The position numbers and the translations under genes were made by a program. Below, piece after piece: positions 46,484-56,287 of a DNA stretch of 64,000 nt; position 1 is the stretch's first letter, and every line of letters begins with the position of its first letter. The notes under the pieces are model-generated. The model made no database searches. It was not told where the DNA came from and saw only the letters and a list, made by a program, of their open reading frames with translations. Source of the DNA: Veillonella sp. CHU740 (GTDB lineage: Bacteria > Bacillota > Negativicutes > Veillonellales > Veillonellaceae); assembly GCF_003992055.1 (NCBI RefSeq), contig NZ_RQVD01000003.1:62001-126000 (forward strand). Reading direction: 5' to 3'.

Positions 46484-47500
46484 ATGATACAACAAGCAAT
46501 ACGTCTCGTTACAGAGGGTCAAGATATGCCGTATGAAGTGGCAAAAGCAACGATGAACGCTATTATGAGTGGAGAGGTACAGGAAGTGCCTATGGCAGCC
46601 TTTTTAGGCGGCTTGCAAGCGAAAGGTCCTAGCGTGACAGAGATTACAGCCTTTGCAGAAGTGATGCGAGAAAAAGCAGGTTCTGTACCACATGACAATA
46701 CGGTGGTAGAAATTGTAGGCACTGGTGGAGATGGTAGTAGTACTTTCAACATTTCTACCACATCGGCCATCTTATTAGCTGCAGCGGGGATTCCTATGGC
46801 TAAACATGGGAATCGTAGCGTATCTAGCAAATGCGGTGCTGCTGATGTATTAGAAGCATTGGGTGTGAAACTAGAACTGAATGGGGAACAAAATAGAAAA
46901 GTCTTAGAGGAAGCAAATATTTGCTTTATGTTTGCCCCTGTGTACCATGAAGCGATGAAATATGCGGGTCCTGTGCGAAAAGCCATGGGGGTCAGAACGG
47001 TATTTAATATCTTAGGACCTTTGGCAAACCCAGCCGGTGCTACGGTAGAGCTCATGGGTGTGTACGATCGGTCCTTAGTGGAACCATTGGCACAGGTCTT
47101 ATCTAACTTAGGTGTACATCGTGGTGCCGTGGTGTATGGTAGTGATGGGTTAGACGAGATCACAGCTACAGGTACTACGACAGTGTGCGAAATCAATCAT
47201 GGTACGTTCAAGATCTATGAACTAGATCCTAAGGACTATGGGTTTGACTATGCATTACCTGAGGTCTTAGTCGGTGGTGATGCACAAGAAAATGCGATTA
47301 TTACTCGTACTTTACTAGAAGGTAAAGATAAGAGTGGACGTGCTACAGCAGTTATATTAAATGCGGGTATGGCCTATTATCTGGCAAAAGATGGGGCAGC
47401 GACTTTAGAAGAAGCGTTTAAAAAAGTAGCAGAATTACTGTATTCCGGTGCGGGTGCAGAGGCACTATCAAGATTTGTGAAAGCCTCGCAAAATGCTTAA
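46484..47500 (+). CDS. trpD: Anthranilate phosphoribosyltransferase
   Basis: TrpD joins anthranilate to PRPP. The 338-residue protein has the conserved GTGGDGSSTFNISTTSA loop near residue 80, AKHGNRSVSSKCGAADVLEALG near 107, and RTVFNILGPLANPAG near 168. A GGAGGAC ribosome binding site precedes the ATG. The 132 bases between trpG and trpD contain no gene; a weak internal promoter there cannot be excluded. Confidence 0.95.
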   Translation: MIQQAIRLVTEGQDMPYEVAKATMNAIMSGEVQEVPMAAFLGGLQAKGPSVTEITAFAEVMREKAGSVPHDNTVVEIVGTGGDGSSTFNISTTSAILLAAAGIPMAKHGNRSVSSKCGAADVLEALGVKLELNGEQNRKVLEEANICFMFAPVYHEAMKYAGPVRKAMGVRTVFNILGPLANPAGATVELMGVYDRSLVEPLAQVLSNLGVHRGAVVYGSDGLDEITATGTTTVCEINHGTFKIYELDPKDYGFDYALPEVLVGGDAQENAIITRTLLEGKDKSGRATAVILNAGMAYYLAKDGAATLEEAFKKVAELLYSGAGAEALSRFVKASQNA

Positions 47501-47716
47501 TAGGACATGTTTGTCATTATATTTATCAAGTGGGAGATATCATTTAGGAATAGCAGATTTTAGAGCGTTTTAGGTATCTTGATAACTAAATAGTGCAGAT
47601 ATAGTAATTCCTACCCATATCATTTAGATATATGAATGCTACTAATAGTACTTTGGCATATACATACTATGATAATAAGGTTATTGCAGAATAGTAGGAT
47701 AGAAATAGAGATAGTT

Positions 47717-49303
47717 ATGATATTAGATAAGATTGTAGCAGCTACTGAAAAACGGGTCTGTGATGCAAAAGCTAACTTACCCTTGTCAGAGTTGCAACAG
47801 CAAGTAGAAAGAATGCCTATTACGAAGGATTTTCCTTTTGAACAGGCATTACAAGAGTTAGATTTTAATTTTATATGTGAAGTGAAAAAAGCGTCTCCAT
47901 CAAAAGGGATAATTGCAGAAGAGTTTCCCTATTTAGAGATAGCTAACGATTATGAAATGGCAGGGGCAGCTGCTATTTCCGTATTGACGGAGCCAGATTT
48001 CTTTTTAGGCAGCCCTCAGTATTTACAAGAAATTGCAGAAGCTGTACACATTCCTGTACTTCGGAAAGATTTTATCATTGATGAATACCAAATTTACGAA
48101 GCAAAATTATGGGGTGCCTCGGCTATATTATTGATTGTTGCGATCTTGGATGATGATACGATGCGACGCTTTCACGAGCTAGCAGATAGCTTGGGGCTAT
48201 CCTGTTTAGTAGAAGCTCACGACGAAACAGAAGTGTTGCGAGCCGTGAGTATAGGAGCCCGCATCATTGGAGTGAATAATCGCAATTTAAAAGATTTCAC
48301 GGTGGATGTGAACAACAGCATTCGCCTACGCAATCTAGTGGATGATTCTGTTATTTTCGTTTCTGAAAGTGGCCTAGACACAGCTGCAGATATTCAGTGT
48401 TTACGAGATAACGATATTCATGCTGCCCTGATGGGTGAAAGCTTCATGCGATCTGCGAATAAAGTGGAAAAACTTGCCGAACTATACGGGCCTATTAGAC
48501 ATAATAGTTTTATGGAAAATGACTTAGATCTAGATGTATTAGGAAAGAAAAGAGCATGTAAGGTTGAAGGCTTACCAATATCGGAAGTTACAGATAGAAT
48601 AGTATTGGAAGCTGACTCTGTTACAGAACAGAGATATGAAGTGAAAGTAAAATTTTGTGGCATAACTCAATTAGACACAGTGCCTGTATTACTAGAGACA
48701 GGACCAGATTACGTAGGCTTTGTGTTTGCTCCTAGTAAACGACAAGTGACGGTAGAGCAAGCCCAATTCATTGCAAGAGATTTGCGAGATGGCTTAAAAA
48801 CTACAAGCGGTGCCAAATGCATCTCATGTGTAGGTGTGTTTGTAAATGAAACGATACCTACTATTGTAGAGATTGCTAAAGCAGTGCCACTTTCAGTAGT
48901 GCAATTACATGGAGATGAAACGATAGCCTATATTGAAACATTACGGAATCAATTACAGGAACAACAATTAGAATCCGTTGAGATATGGAAAGCCATACAG
49001 GTGCAAGGTAAGGAAGATATGTTGCCATGGGAACAAGCACCTATCGATGGACTTGTGGTTGATGCCTACTCTAAGGAAGAACGTGGTGGCACTGGTAAGA
49101 CCATCGATTGGTCATTGCTAGAAGGTGTACAGATCCCATACTATCTAGCCGGTGGTATAGGACTACATAATGTAGCGCGCGCCATTCGTAGATTACGGCC
49201 CTATGGACTAGATATGAGTAGTAGTCTAGAGACAAATGGACAAAAAGATGCTAAAAAAATGAGCACTATGTCGCAATTAATTAAACAAGTAACAAATAGA
49301 TGA
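47717..49303 (+). CDS. trpCF: Bifunctional indole-3-glycerol phosphate synthase/phosphoribosylanthranilate isomerase
   Basis: One polypeptide of 528 residues carries two consecutive steps. Residues 1-260 are TrpC (FICEVKKASPSKGII, VLRKDFIIDEYQIYEA, GVNNRNLKDF, ESGL). Residues about 310-528 are TrpF (VKFCGITQLDTVPVLLE, VGVFVNE, VVQLHGDE, YYLAGGIGLHNV, GLDMSSSLET). The linker of about 40 residues is Glu/Lys-rich. The ATG at 47717 begins the conserved MILDKIVAATE; the frame is open further upstream to 47636 but that part is not family-like. The 216 bases after trpD contain no gene. The ribosome binding site is weak. Confidence 0.94.
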   Translation: MILDKIVAATEKRVCDAKANLPLSELQQQVERMPITKDFPFEQALQELDFNFICEVKKASPSKGIIAEEFPYLEIANDYEMAGAAAISVLTEPDFFLGSPQYLQEIAEAVHIPVLRKDFIIDEYQIYEAKLWGASAILLIVAILDDDTMRRFHELADSLGLSCLVEAHDETEVLRAVSIGARIIGVNNRNLKDFTVDVNNSIRLRNLVDDSVIFVSESGLDTAADIQCLRDNDIHAALMGESFMRSANKVEKLAELYGPIRHNSFMENDLDLDVLGKKRACKVEGLPISEVTDRIVLEADSVTEQRYEVKVKFCGITQLDTVPVLLETGPDYVGFVFAPSKRQVTVEQAQFIARDLRDGLKTTSGAKCISCVGVFVNETIPTIVEIAKAVPLSVVQLHGDETIAYIETLRNQLQEQQLESVEIWKAIQVQGKEDMLPWEQAPIDGLVVDAYSKEERGGTGKTIDWSLLEGVQIPYYLAGGIGLHNVARAIRRLRPYGLDMSSSLETNGQKDAKKMSTMSQLIKQVTNR

Positions 49304-49314
49304 GGAGATAGAGT

Positions 49315-50508
49315 ATGACAATACATCGCCATGGCTATTTTGGCGAATTTGGTGGTCAATTCATGCCAGAAACGCTAATGAATGCCATCATTGAACTAGA
49401 AGACGCCTATGAAACGTATAAACATGACCCTGAATTTATTAAAGAATTAGAAGACTTACATGTGTCGTATACAGGCAGGCCATCTTTGCTATACTTTGCT
49501 GAAAAAATGACAAAGGATTTAGGGGGCGCCAAGATTTATTTAAAACGAGAAGACTTAAACCATACGGGTTCTCATAAATTAAATAATGTGCTAGGTCAAA
49601 TGTTACTAGCAAAACGAATGGGTAAAACGAGAGTAATTGCGGAAACGGGAGCAGGGCAACACGGGGTGGCTACGGCAACAGTGGCAGCTTTGATGGGTAT
49701 GGAATGTGAAATTTTCATGGGCCAAGAAGACTGTGAACGGCAAGCTCTTAACGTGTATCGCATGGAACTATTAGGTGCAAAAGTACATCCTGTTACCTCT
49801 GGTACTGGAACTTTGAAGGATGCTGTATCTGAAGCCATGCGTGAATGGACAAATCGAATTGCAGACACGCATTATGTATTGGGCTCTGTTATGGGAGCGC
49901 ACCCATTTCCTATGATGGTACGGGACTTTCAGTCCATCATTAGTCGTGAAGCAAGAGAACAAATTCTAGAAAAAGAAGGCAAGCTACCTGCAGCAGTGTT
50001 AGCTTGTGTTGGTGGTGGCAGTAATGCTATCGGTATGTTCTATCATTTTATTCCCGATGAAGGAGTACAATTGATTGGTTGTGAAGCGGCAGGTAAAGGC
50101 GTTGATACAGAGGAACATGCAGCGACCATGACAAAGGGGACAGTAGGAATTTTCCATGGTATGAAATCCTATTTCTGCCAAAACTCCTATGGACAAATTG
50201 CACCAGTATATTCTATTTCTGCAGGCTTAGACTATCCAGGTATTGGACCTGAACATGCATATTTACGCGATAGTGGTCGTGCTGAATATGTGCCTATCAC
50301 CGATGATGAAGCGGTGGATGCTTTCGAGTATCTATCTCGCACAGAAGGCATTATTCCAGCCATTGAAAGTGCTCATGCCATTGCTCATGCATTGCGGTTG
50401 GCTCCTACATTGAGCCCTGATGAGAGTATGATCATCTGCTTATCAGGTCGTGGTGATAAGGACGTAGCAGCTATGGCAAGATATAGAGGGGTGAATTTAC
50501 ATGAATAA
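49315..50508 (+). CDS. trpB: Tryptophan synthase beta chain
   Basis: TrpB condenses indole with serine using pyridoxal phosphate. The 397-residue protein has the start [15 protein letters not shown], the PLP lysine in [15 protein letters not shown] near residue 88, [14 protein letters not shown] near 112, [13 protein letters not shown] near 232 and the C-terminal LSGRGDKD. The gene lies 11 bases after trpCF behind TGAGGAGA and overlaps trpA by eight bases. This is the TrpB1 type that works with TrpA. Confidence 0.95.
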   Translation: MTIHRHGYFGEFGGQFMPETLMNAIIELEDAYETYKHDPEFIKELEDLHVSYTGRPSLLYFAEKMTKDLGGAKIYLKREDLNHTGSHKLNNVLGQMLLAKRMGKTRVIAETGAGQHGVATATVAALMGMECEIFMGQEDCERQALNVYRMELLGAKVHPVTSGTGTLKDAVSEAMREWTNRIADTHYVLGSVMGAHPFPMMVRDFQSIISREAREQILEKEGKLPAAVLACVGGGSNAIGMFYHFIPDEGVQLIGCEAAGKGVDTEEHAATMTKGTVGIFHGMKSYFCQNSYGQIAPVYSISAGLDYPGIGPEHAYLRDSGRAEYVPITDDEAVDAFEYLSRTEGIIPAIESAHAIAHALRLAPTLSPDESMIICLSGRGDKDVAAMARYRGVNLHE

Positions 50509-51286
50509 GATAACAATAGCGCAGGCTTTCACAAAGAAAGCATTTATCCCTTTTATTACTGCTGGTGACCAAGGGATTACAACAACAGAAAAATACATTC
50601 GCACTATGGCAAAGGCTGGAGCCAGTTTAATCGAAATCGGTATTCCTTTTTCTGATCCTGTAGCAGAAGGTCCTGTTATTCAAGCAGCCAGTGAACGCGC
50701 TTTATCTATGGGTATCACAACAGATGATATTTTTGAAATGGTTCAACGTTTGCGTACGGGTGATGACGCATTGACGATACCTCTTGTTTTCATGACCTAT
50801 ATGAATCCTATTTATGTGTACGGTGTTGAAAGCTTCATGAAACGCTGCGAAGAAGTGGGCGTCCAAGGGGTGATTGTGCCAGATTGTCCATTTGAAGAAA
50901 AACAAGAGTTAGGTAAACAAGCTAAAGAGCATGGAGTATCTGTGATTTCTTTGATTGCCCCCACATCTGAACAGCGCATCAAAGAGATTGCGGCAGATGC
51001 AGAAGGATTCGTGTATTGCGTGTCTTCTCTTGGTGTGACGGGTATGCGCAGTGACATAAAGACAGATATTGCAAGTATTATACAACAAATTCGTCAATAT
51101 ACAAATATTCCCGTAGCCGTTGGTTTTGGTATTTCTACGCCAGACCAAGCAAAAGCGATGGCTCATGTGTCTGATGGCGCCATCGTTGGTAGTGCCATTG
51201 TGAAACAAATTGGTGAATGGGGCCCAAATGGTGAAGAAAAGTTATATGAGTATATTCGTTCTATGGTTGAAGCTGTAGGTAGCTAA
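50501..51286 (+). CDS. trpA: Tryptophan synthase alpha chain
   Basis: TrpA cleaves indole-3-glycerol phosphate and channels indole to TrpB. The 261-residue TIM barrel has [11 protein letters not shown], the catalytic Glu in [19 protein letters not shown] near residue 47, the catalytic Asp region in [11 protein letters not shown] near 125, and [12 protein letters not shown] near 208. It ends the operon; a 15-base terminator stem follows. Confidence 0.95.
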   Translation: MNKITIAQAFTKKAFIPFITAGDQGITTTEKYIRTMAKAGASLIEIGIPFSDPVAEGPVIQAASERALSMGITTDDIFEMVQRLRTGDDALTIPLVFMTYMNPIYVYGVESFMKRCEEVGVQGVIVPDCPFEEKQELGKQAKEHGVSVISLIAPTSEQRIKEIAADAEGFVYCVSSLGVTGMRSDIKTDIASIIQQIRQYTNIPVAVGFGISTPDQAKAMAHVSDGAIVGSAIVKQIGEWGPNGEEKLYEYIRSMVEAVGS

Positions 51287-51379
51287 TAGTAATGTGTTCT
51301 AAAGTAACGTATATGTATTACAGGGTTACTTGGTGATACTATCCTTTATATCCAATTCTGTTATTTACGATGCCTTTTG

Positions 51380-51421
51380 AATAGCTGTGCAAGAAGTATA
51401 TCTTGTGCAGCTATTTTGTTT
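51380..51421 (+). terminator. Terminator of the trp operon
   Basis: AATAGCTGTGCAAGA (51380-51394) pairs over its whole length, with two G.T wobbles, with TCTTGTGCAGCTATT (51401-51415), followed by TTGTTT. The loop is six bases. Confidence 0.8.
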
Positions 51422-51493
51422 GATTACTATCTATAAGAGGGGGAGTACTGTTTGTCCATAAAATATATATTCTATGTCCTAGTGAAAATAATA

Positions 51494-51522
51494 TGGAAAC
51501 ATAACTTCATATACGGTATACT
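51494..51522 (+). promoter_or_regulatory. Probable promoter of the hutP-like gene
   Basis: TGGAAA (51494-51499) and TATACT (51517-51522) with 17-base spacing lie about 38 bases before the start codon. Confidence 0.5.
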
Positions 51523-51559
51523 TAGGGATATACAAAGTTCTTAATAGGAGACAAATAGT

Positions 51560-51979
51560 ATGGAAAAAACGAGTATTGGCGTAGGACGAGCAGCACTGCA
51601 TGTTGCCATTTCTGAAAGTCGAGCTGAAGAGATGGCATTGCGAAAAGCCTTTGAAGCTCAAGGAATTTATTCCTGTGCGGTAGATTTTGGGGGAACTTTC
51701 ACAGATATTATTCCTAAGATTATTGAACGTGCTGTGGTAGCTGCAGACCGGCAAGGCTTGATTCAAGATGATCATGTCAGTAAAGGGGCCGTGGTAGGGG
51801 CTACGGCACAAGCCTTAGAGCAGCTGAAAAATAAATGTGTGGGCCTCAATGTAGGGGGTAAAGTAGGCATTGCTCGAAGCCAAGAGCATTTAAGTGTGGC
51901 TATCTATTTGGGAGTAGGGGTCTTACATTTAGATGAAATAGCTGTAGCTATGGCGCATCGAGCGGTACCAAGTATGTAG
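51560..51979 (+). CDS. HutP-family RNA-binding antiterminator
   Basis: This 139-residue protein belongs to the HutP family. HutP of Bacillus binds histidine and magnesium and lets transcription pass a terminator in the hut mRNA. Family features are ALHVAISESRAEEMALRKAF at the start, the central KGAVVGATAQALEQL and the C-terminal LNVGGKVGIARSQEHLSVAIY plus AVAMAHRAVPS. No histidine-use genes are in the window: the neighbours are trp and men operons. It has its own promoter and a GGAGACAAAT site before the ATG. Target RNA and ligand are unknown. Confidence 0.78.
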   Translation: MEKTSIGVGRAALHVAISESRAEEMALRKAFEAQGIYSCAVDFGGTFTDIIPKIIERAVVAADRQGLIQDDHVSKGAVVGATAQALEQLKNKCVGLNVGGKVGIARSQEHLSVAIYLGVGVLHLDEIAVAMAHRAVPSM

Positions 51980-52008
51980 ATATGCTATAAATTTTACTTT
52001 ATATTTGA

Positions 52009-52014
52009 TATAAT
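52009..52014 (+). promoter_or_regulatory. -10 element of the menB-menE promoter
   Basis: A perfect TATAAT lies 46 bases before the menB start. The -35 at 17-base spacing (TATAAA-like) is poor, so the promoter may rely on the -10 or an activator. Confidence 0.45.
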
Positions 52015-52060
52015 ATGGGGTAGAGTATTTAGACAATAGCTAATCATATTGGAGGTAACT

Positions 52061-52903
52061 ATGAGTCAATTCGATTGGAAAGTATTAGATCGTAATTACG
52101 AAGATGTAATTTATGAAACATATAATGGAATTGCAAAAATTACGATTAATCGTCCAGAAGTGCGTAATGCGTTCCGTCCTAAAACAGTGATGGAGTTAAT
52201 TGATGCGTTTACGATTGCTCGTGAAGATGCAGAAGTGGGCGTTATCATTTTAACTGGCGCTAACCATGGTCAAGGAGAAGATAAAGAAGCATTTTGTTCC
52301 GGTGGTGACCAACGTGTTCGTGGAGATGGCGGTTATGTTGGGGATGACAAAATTCCTCGCTTAAATGTGTTGGATTTGCAACATTTAATCCGTATTACTC
52401 CAAAACCTGTAATCGCAATGGTTAATGGTTTTGCTATTGGTGGTGGTCATGTGTTACACATCGTATGTGACCTTTCTATCGCATCTGAAAATGCAAAATT
52501 TGGCCAAACAGGCCCTCGCGTAGGCTCTTTTGACGCTGGTTATGGTGCTGGTTACTTGGCTCGTTTAGTAGGCCATAAAAAAGCTCGTGAAATTTGGTTC
52601 TTATGCCGCCAATATTCTGCAAAAGAAGCCTTAGATATGGGGCTTGTTAATACAGTAGTTCCATTTGATCAATTAGAAGCTGAAACAGTGAAATGGTGTG
52701 AAGAAATTCTTCAATTATCTCCAATGGCACTTCGTTTCTTGAAAGCATCTTTCAATGCTGATACAGATGGTTTAGCAGGTTTACAACAATTTGCAGGGGA
52801 TGCGACTTTATTGTTCTATACAACTGATGAAGGTAAAGAAGGTCGCGATGCATTTAAAGAAAAACGCAAACCTGATTTCAAACAATTCCCTAAATTCCCT
52901 TAA
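52061..52903 (+). CDS. menB: 1,4-dihydroxy-2-naphthoyl-CoA synthase
   Basis: MenB closes the second ring of the menaquinone naphthoquinone. The 280-residue crotonase-fold protein has [17 protein letters not shown] near residue 27, [14 protein letters not shown] with the MenB-specific loop near 80, and [13 protein letters not shown] near 120, the oxyanion region. [20 protein letters not shown] follows near 152. The start is ATG 52061 behind GGAGGT, not the TTG 12 bases earlier. menE follows 11 bases after the stop. Confidence 0.95.
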   Translation: MSQFDWKVLDRNYEDVIYETYNGIAKITINRPEVRNAFRPKTVMELIDAFTIAREDAEVGVIILTGANHGQGEDKEAFCSGGDQRVRGDGGYVGDDKIPRLNVLDLQHLIRITPKPVIAMVNGFAIGGGHVLHIVCDLSIASENAKFGQTGPRVGSFDAGYGAGYLARLVGHKKAREIWFLCRQYSAKEALDMGLVNTVVPFDQLEAETVKWCEEILQLSPMALRFLKASFNADTDGLAGLQQFAGDATLLFYTTDEGKEGRDAFKEKRKPDFKQFPKFP

Positions 52904-52914
52904 TGGGTTAGGTT

Positions 52915-54411
52915 ATGAAGTGGTTATATGAACGAGCACATACACATAGAGATAAGCTTTTTTTAAACGAACTTACCTATGGAGATGTGTTGGATTTAAC
53001 AATAGCTACAGCAAAACGACTCGCTCCTCATCTTCGAGGAGAGAGTCGTATTGCTTTATGGGCGGAAAACTCCGTATCTATGGCGATTCATGTATTTGCT
53101 CTATCTGCATTGGGTATCGAAACAGTATTGCTGAATACGAATCTGACCGAACGAGAAGTATCTGAGCAAATGATAAGTACAGGCGTAAGCACCTTATTGA
53201 TGTCAGAAAAAATGGCACAGGTGTTGCGAACGCAAAAGGGAACCTATGACATAGAGATTATAGACGTTTCTACTTATGAGTATAGCCATAGTCAAGTAGA
53301 CCGACAGTATTTGTGCTTTTCTACATGCATAGATACTGATTTCAAGGCTATTTCTCCTATGCACATTGACGGCGATGTTGAAGATTCTACAGATTGTGAG
53401 AGCAATCTAAACTGGAACCCATGTGATGAAACAGTATTTTGCATTATTAATACTAGTGCTACAACGGGCAAATTCAAATCGGTACCTGTGCGGTGGTCGC
53501 AGATTGAGGCCCATGTGAAAGCTTCTGCAAAAGTGCTCGGTGTGGAGGAAGAGGACAATTGGCTTGTAGTACTCCCTATGTTCCATGTCAGTGGTTTATC
53601 TATTATTTTGCGTACCTTGTATAATGGCACAAGAGCGACAATTCGTGAAAAGTTCTCGGAGCAAGTTGTATTAGATGCATTAAAAACAGAAGAGGTTACC
53701 ATAGTATCGTTGGTACCTACGGTACTACAACGTATAGTAGAACGAATACAAGCACCAACTTTACGGGCTATCTTATTAGGTGGCGAGTTTATTCCGATGC
53801 CACTGTTACAAGAATGCGTACGACGAAACTTACCAGTCTATAAAACGTACGGTATGTCGGAAACGTTTGCACAAAGTACGACATTTAATGTTCAGAATTA
53901 TCCTCATAAATTAGCCTCTGTGGGATATCCTTTAGAGGGTGTTACCATTGAAATTCGAAACCCTGATGAAGAAGGGGTAGGTGAAGTGTGGATTTCATCA
54001 CCGATGCTGATGAAAGGATACCTTAATAAAGAATCCATTAAAGGAGCTTTTAATACAGATGACATTGGCTACGTAGATGAAGATGGATTTTTATATCTTT
54101 TGAACCGCAGAAAGGACATCATCATTTCTGGTGGCGAGAATATTTACCCTAAGGAAGTCGAGGATGTCTTATATGGAATGGACGGTATTTTGGAATGTGC
54201 AGTTATTCCTGTATCAGATCCTAAGTGGGGACAAGTGCCTGTTCTTTGTGTGGTGACGACTCACACAGAAAAAGATATAGTAGACTATTTACTGAATCGT
54301 TTAGCGAAGTATAAAGTACCGAAGCGAATTGTATATTATGATACATTGCCGAAAAATGGCATGGGAAAAATATTGCGACAAGAGTTGATTAACAAAGTAG
54401 AAAGGGCATAG
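52915..54411 (+). CDS. menE: o-succinylbenzoate-CoA ligase
   Basis: MenE activates o-succinylbenzoate with ATP and CoA, making the MenB substrate. The 498-residue adenylate-forming enzyme has INTSATTGKFKSVPVRWSQ near residue 178 in place of the usual SGTTGKPKGV loop, YGMSETFAQSTTF near 312, DDIGYVDEDGFLYLLNRRKD near 382, SGGENIYPKEVE near 405 and the catalytic-lysine end LPKNGMGKILRQE. Identity as MenE rests on the menB neighbour; the loop variation is noteworthy but does not remove the key threonines. Confidence 0.88.
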   Translation: MKWLYERAHTHRDKLFLNELTYGDVLDLTIATAKRLAPHLRGESRIALWAENSVSMAIHVFALSALGIETVLLNTNLTEREVSEQMISTGVSTLLMSEKMAQVLRTQKGTYDIEIIDVSTYEYSHSQVDRQYLCFSTCIDTDFKAISPMHIDGDVEDSTDCESNLNWNPCDETVFCIINTSATTGKFKSVPVRWSQIEAHVKASAKVLGVEEEDNWLVVLPMFHVSGLSIILRTLYNGTRATIREKFSEQVVLDALKTEEVTIVSLVPTVLQRIVERIQAPTLRAILLGGEFIPMPLLQECVRRNLPVYKTYGMSETFAQSTTFNVQNYPHKLASVGYPLEGVTIEIRNPDEEGVGEVWISSPMLMKGYLNKESIKGAFNTDDIGYVDEDGFLYLLNRRKDIIISGGENIYPKEVEDVLYGMDGILECAVIPVSDPKWGQVPVLCVVTTHTEKDIVDYLLNRLAKYKVPKRIVYYDTLPKNGMGKILRQELINKVERA

Positions 54412-54412
54412 T

Positions 54413-54838
54413 ATGAAGGAGACCTCTTTATTAGAACAATTACAGATAGGGACATTCCACTGTGCTGGGCAAGCCTTTCAAAGTACTATGAGACTTTCAT
54501 CATTTCATGCACAACCCTTTGGATTCGTTAATGGTGGTGTGTATTTGGCTTATGGAGAAGCATTGGCAGGGATGGCATCAAATGCTATATTGGCACAAGA
54601 AACTAAGCCCTCTAGTGAATGTGGTATAGGCTCAGAATCTACCAAACAGCGTATAGCGGTAGGTCAATCTATAACAGCAAATCATGTGAAACCAAAACGA
54701 TGCGAGGGCTATGTAGTAGCGCGTGGTCAATTATTGCACAAAGGTGGTCGCAATCATGTGTGGATAATTAATATCTTCGATGAAGAAGATCGATTGTTGT
54801 CTCATATGACAGTGACAAATAGTATTGTGAATGTATAG
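54413..54838 (+). CDS. menI: Hotdog-fold thioesterase, probable 1,4-dihydroxy-2-naphthoyl-CoA hydrolase
   Basis: This 141-residue PaaI-type hotdog protein lies two bases after menE. The pattern FGFVNGGVYLAYGEALAGMAS near residues 38-58 holds the family catalytic glutamate, and VGQSITANHVKPKRCEGYV near 80 fits the CoA-binding strand. After MenB a thioesterase must release 1,4-dihydroxy-2-naphthoate, and the position makes this the natural candidate. General PaaI-type thioesterases look alike, so the substrate is inferred from context. Confidence 0.78.
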   Translation: MKETSLLEQLQIGTFHCAGQAFQSTMRLSSFHAQPFGFVNGGVYLAYGEALAGMASNAILAQETKPSSECGIGSESTKQRIAVGQSITANHVKPKRCEGYVVARGQLLHKGGRNHVWIINIFDEEDRLLSHMTVTNSIVNV

Positions 54839-54874
54839 GTAGTTGGCAAGTTAGTGAAAGGAGGTGTATAGCCT

Positions 54875-55705
54875 ATGAAAATAGATATTATATCTTTGTT
54901 CCCAGAGTTTTTTGATGCCTTTTTTACACATTCCATCATCAAACGTGCCTTACAGGCGAATCGATTGGATATGAAAGTGACAAATCCAAGGGAGTTTTCT
55001 CATAACAAGCATGGGCAAGTGGACGATACTCCTTATGGCGGTGGCGCTGGTATGCTTATGAAAGCACCTCCTCTTTTTGAAGCTGTGGAACATGTATTGC
55101 AGATGCCTATAGAAGAACATCGTAATACAAAGGCGAATCACAAACGCCATGTTGTGTTTATGGGTCCTACAGGGACAACTTTTACCCAAGAAAAAGCAAG
55201 GGAATTAGCTACCTATGATCAGCTTGTTATTGTGTGCGGACATTATGAAGGTGTAGATTTCCGCGTGGAGGAACACTTAGTGGATGAAACTATATCCATT
55301 GGTGACTATGTGTTAACTGGCGGTGAATTACCGGCCATGGTGGTAGCTGATGCAGTGGCTCGTATGATTCCTGGCGTCTTGGGAGCGACATCAGGTGCTA
55401 TAGAAGACTCCTTTTATCATCCTGTACTTGAATGTCCACAATATACGAAGCCTCAAGAATATAGGGGTATGAAGGTGCCAGATGTTCTGCTTAGCGGTCA
55501 TCATAAACATATTGAGCAATGGCGGCTAGAAGAATCGTTGAAACGAACAGCAATGCTGCGATCGGATTTGTTACATCGTGAGTTAACAACAGAAGAAGCT
55601 AAGGCTTTGCAACGATTGTTAGATAGGGGTATATCTGAGGATGAAAAACGAGTTGTAGAGAAAGTCTTAAGAAGATCTACTTTTACAATAGAAAAGAGGA
55701 AATAA
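54875..55705 (+). CDS. trmD: tRNA (guanine-N1)-methyltransferase TrmD
   Basis: TrmD methylates G37 of tRNAs, keeping the reading frame. The 276-residue SPOUT enzyme starts IDIISLFPEFFDAFF and has VDDTPYGGGAGMLMKAPPLF near 50, VIVCGHYEGVDFRVEEHLVD near 125 and the knot ISIGDYVLTGGELPAMVVADA near 145. The C-terminal extension, about 30 residues longer than usual, is lysine/arginine-rich. A GGAGGTG site precedes the ATG. The next gene follows directly (stop TAA overlaps ATG by one base). Confidence 0.95.
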   Translation: MKIDIISLFPEFFDAFFTHSIIKRALQANRLDMKVTNPREFSHNKHGQVDDTPYGGGAGMLMKAPPLFEAVEHVLQMPIEEHRNTKANHKRHVVFMGPTGTTFTQEKARELATYDQLVIVCGHYEGVDFRVEEHLVDETISIGDYVLTGGELPAMVVADAVARMIPGVLGATSGAIEDSFYHPVLECPQYTKPQEYRGMKVPDVLLSGHHKHIEQWRLEESLKRTAMLRSDLLHRELTTEEAKALQRLLDRGISEDEKRVVEKVLRRSTFTIEKRK

Positions 55706-56278
55706 ATGGCGAATTTATATATCGGCCTCGTTCATTATCCCATTATGAATAAACATGGTGAAGTGATTACAACGGCTATCACGAATTATGATATTCATGA
55801 TATTGCCAGAGCTGCTACGACATATGATGTAGAACGATATTTTATTATTCATAATGTGCCGAGCCAACGAGAATTAGCAGAGACGGTGATGAGTCATTGG
55901 AAGACAGGGTTTGGTAGTACTTATAATCCAGATCGAAAAGATGCTTTCAAACATGTGGAGCTAGTCAATTCCATTCGACAAGCTATCGATATGGTGACGG
56001 AGCTAGAAGGACAGGCTCCGATTGTGTGCACCACTGATGCAAGGACCTACGATAATACCATCACTTATGCATCGCTTCGTAAATCACTTGAAAGTGAGAG
56101 CCGTCCTGTGGTAGTATTATTTGGAACGGGGTATGGTATGACGAAGGAAACAATGGAAGATTTCGATTATATCTTAGAACCCATCTATGGACATGGAGAG
56201 TACAATCACCTTTCAGTTCGTAGTGCCGTATCAATTATATTAGACCGCTTACGAGGCGAAGCGTGGTGGAATAAATAG
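55706..56278 (+). CDS. SPOUT-type RNA methyltransferase (RNA_Me_trans family)
   Basis: This 190-residue protein is the family often encoded next to trmD. It has YIGLVHYPIMNKHGEVITTA at the start, RAATTYDVERYFIIHNVP near 37, and VVVLFGTGYGMTKETMEDFD near 136, a glycine-rich knot region. The end HLSVRSAVSIILDRL is typical. The RNA substrate is not established from sequence. It is co-transcribed with trmD. Confidence 0.82.
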   Translation: MANLYIGLVHYPIMNKHGEVITTAITNYDIHDIARAATTYDVERYFIIHNVPSQRELAETVMSHWKTGFGSTYNPDRKDAFKHVELVNSIRQAIDMVTELEGQAPIVCTTDARTYDNTITYASLRKSLESESRPVVVLFGTGYGMTKETMEDFDYILEPIYGHGEYNHLSVRSAVSIILDRLRGEAWWNK

Positions 56279-56287
56279 GAGGACACA

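Noticed and set aside
46519..47196. A 225-codon minus-strand frame within trpD
   Set aside because: No family likeness or ribosome binding site, and it lies fully inside a well-supported gene.
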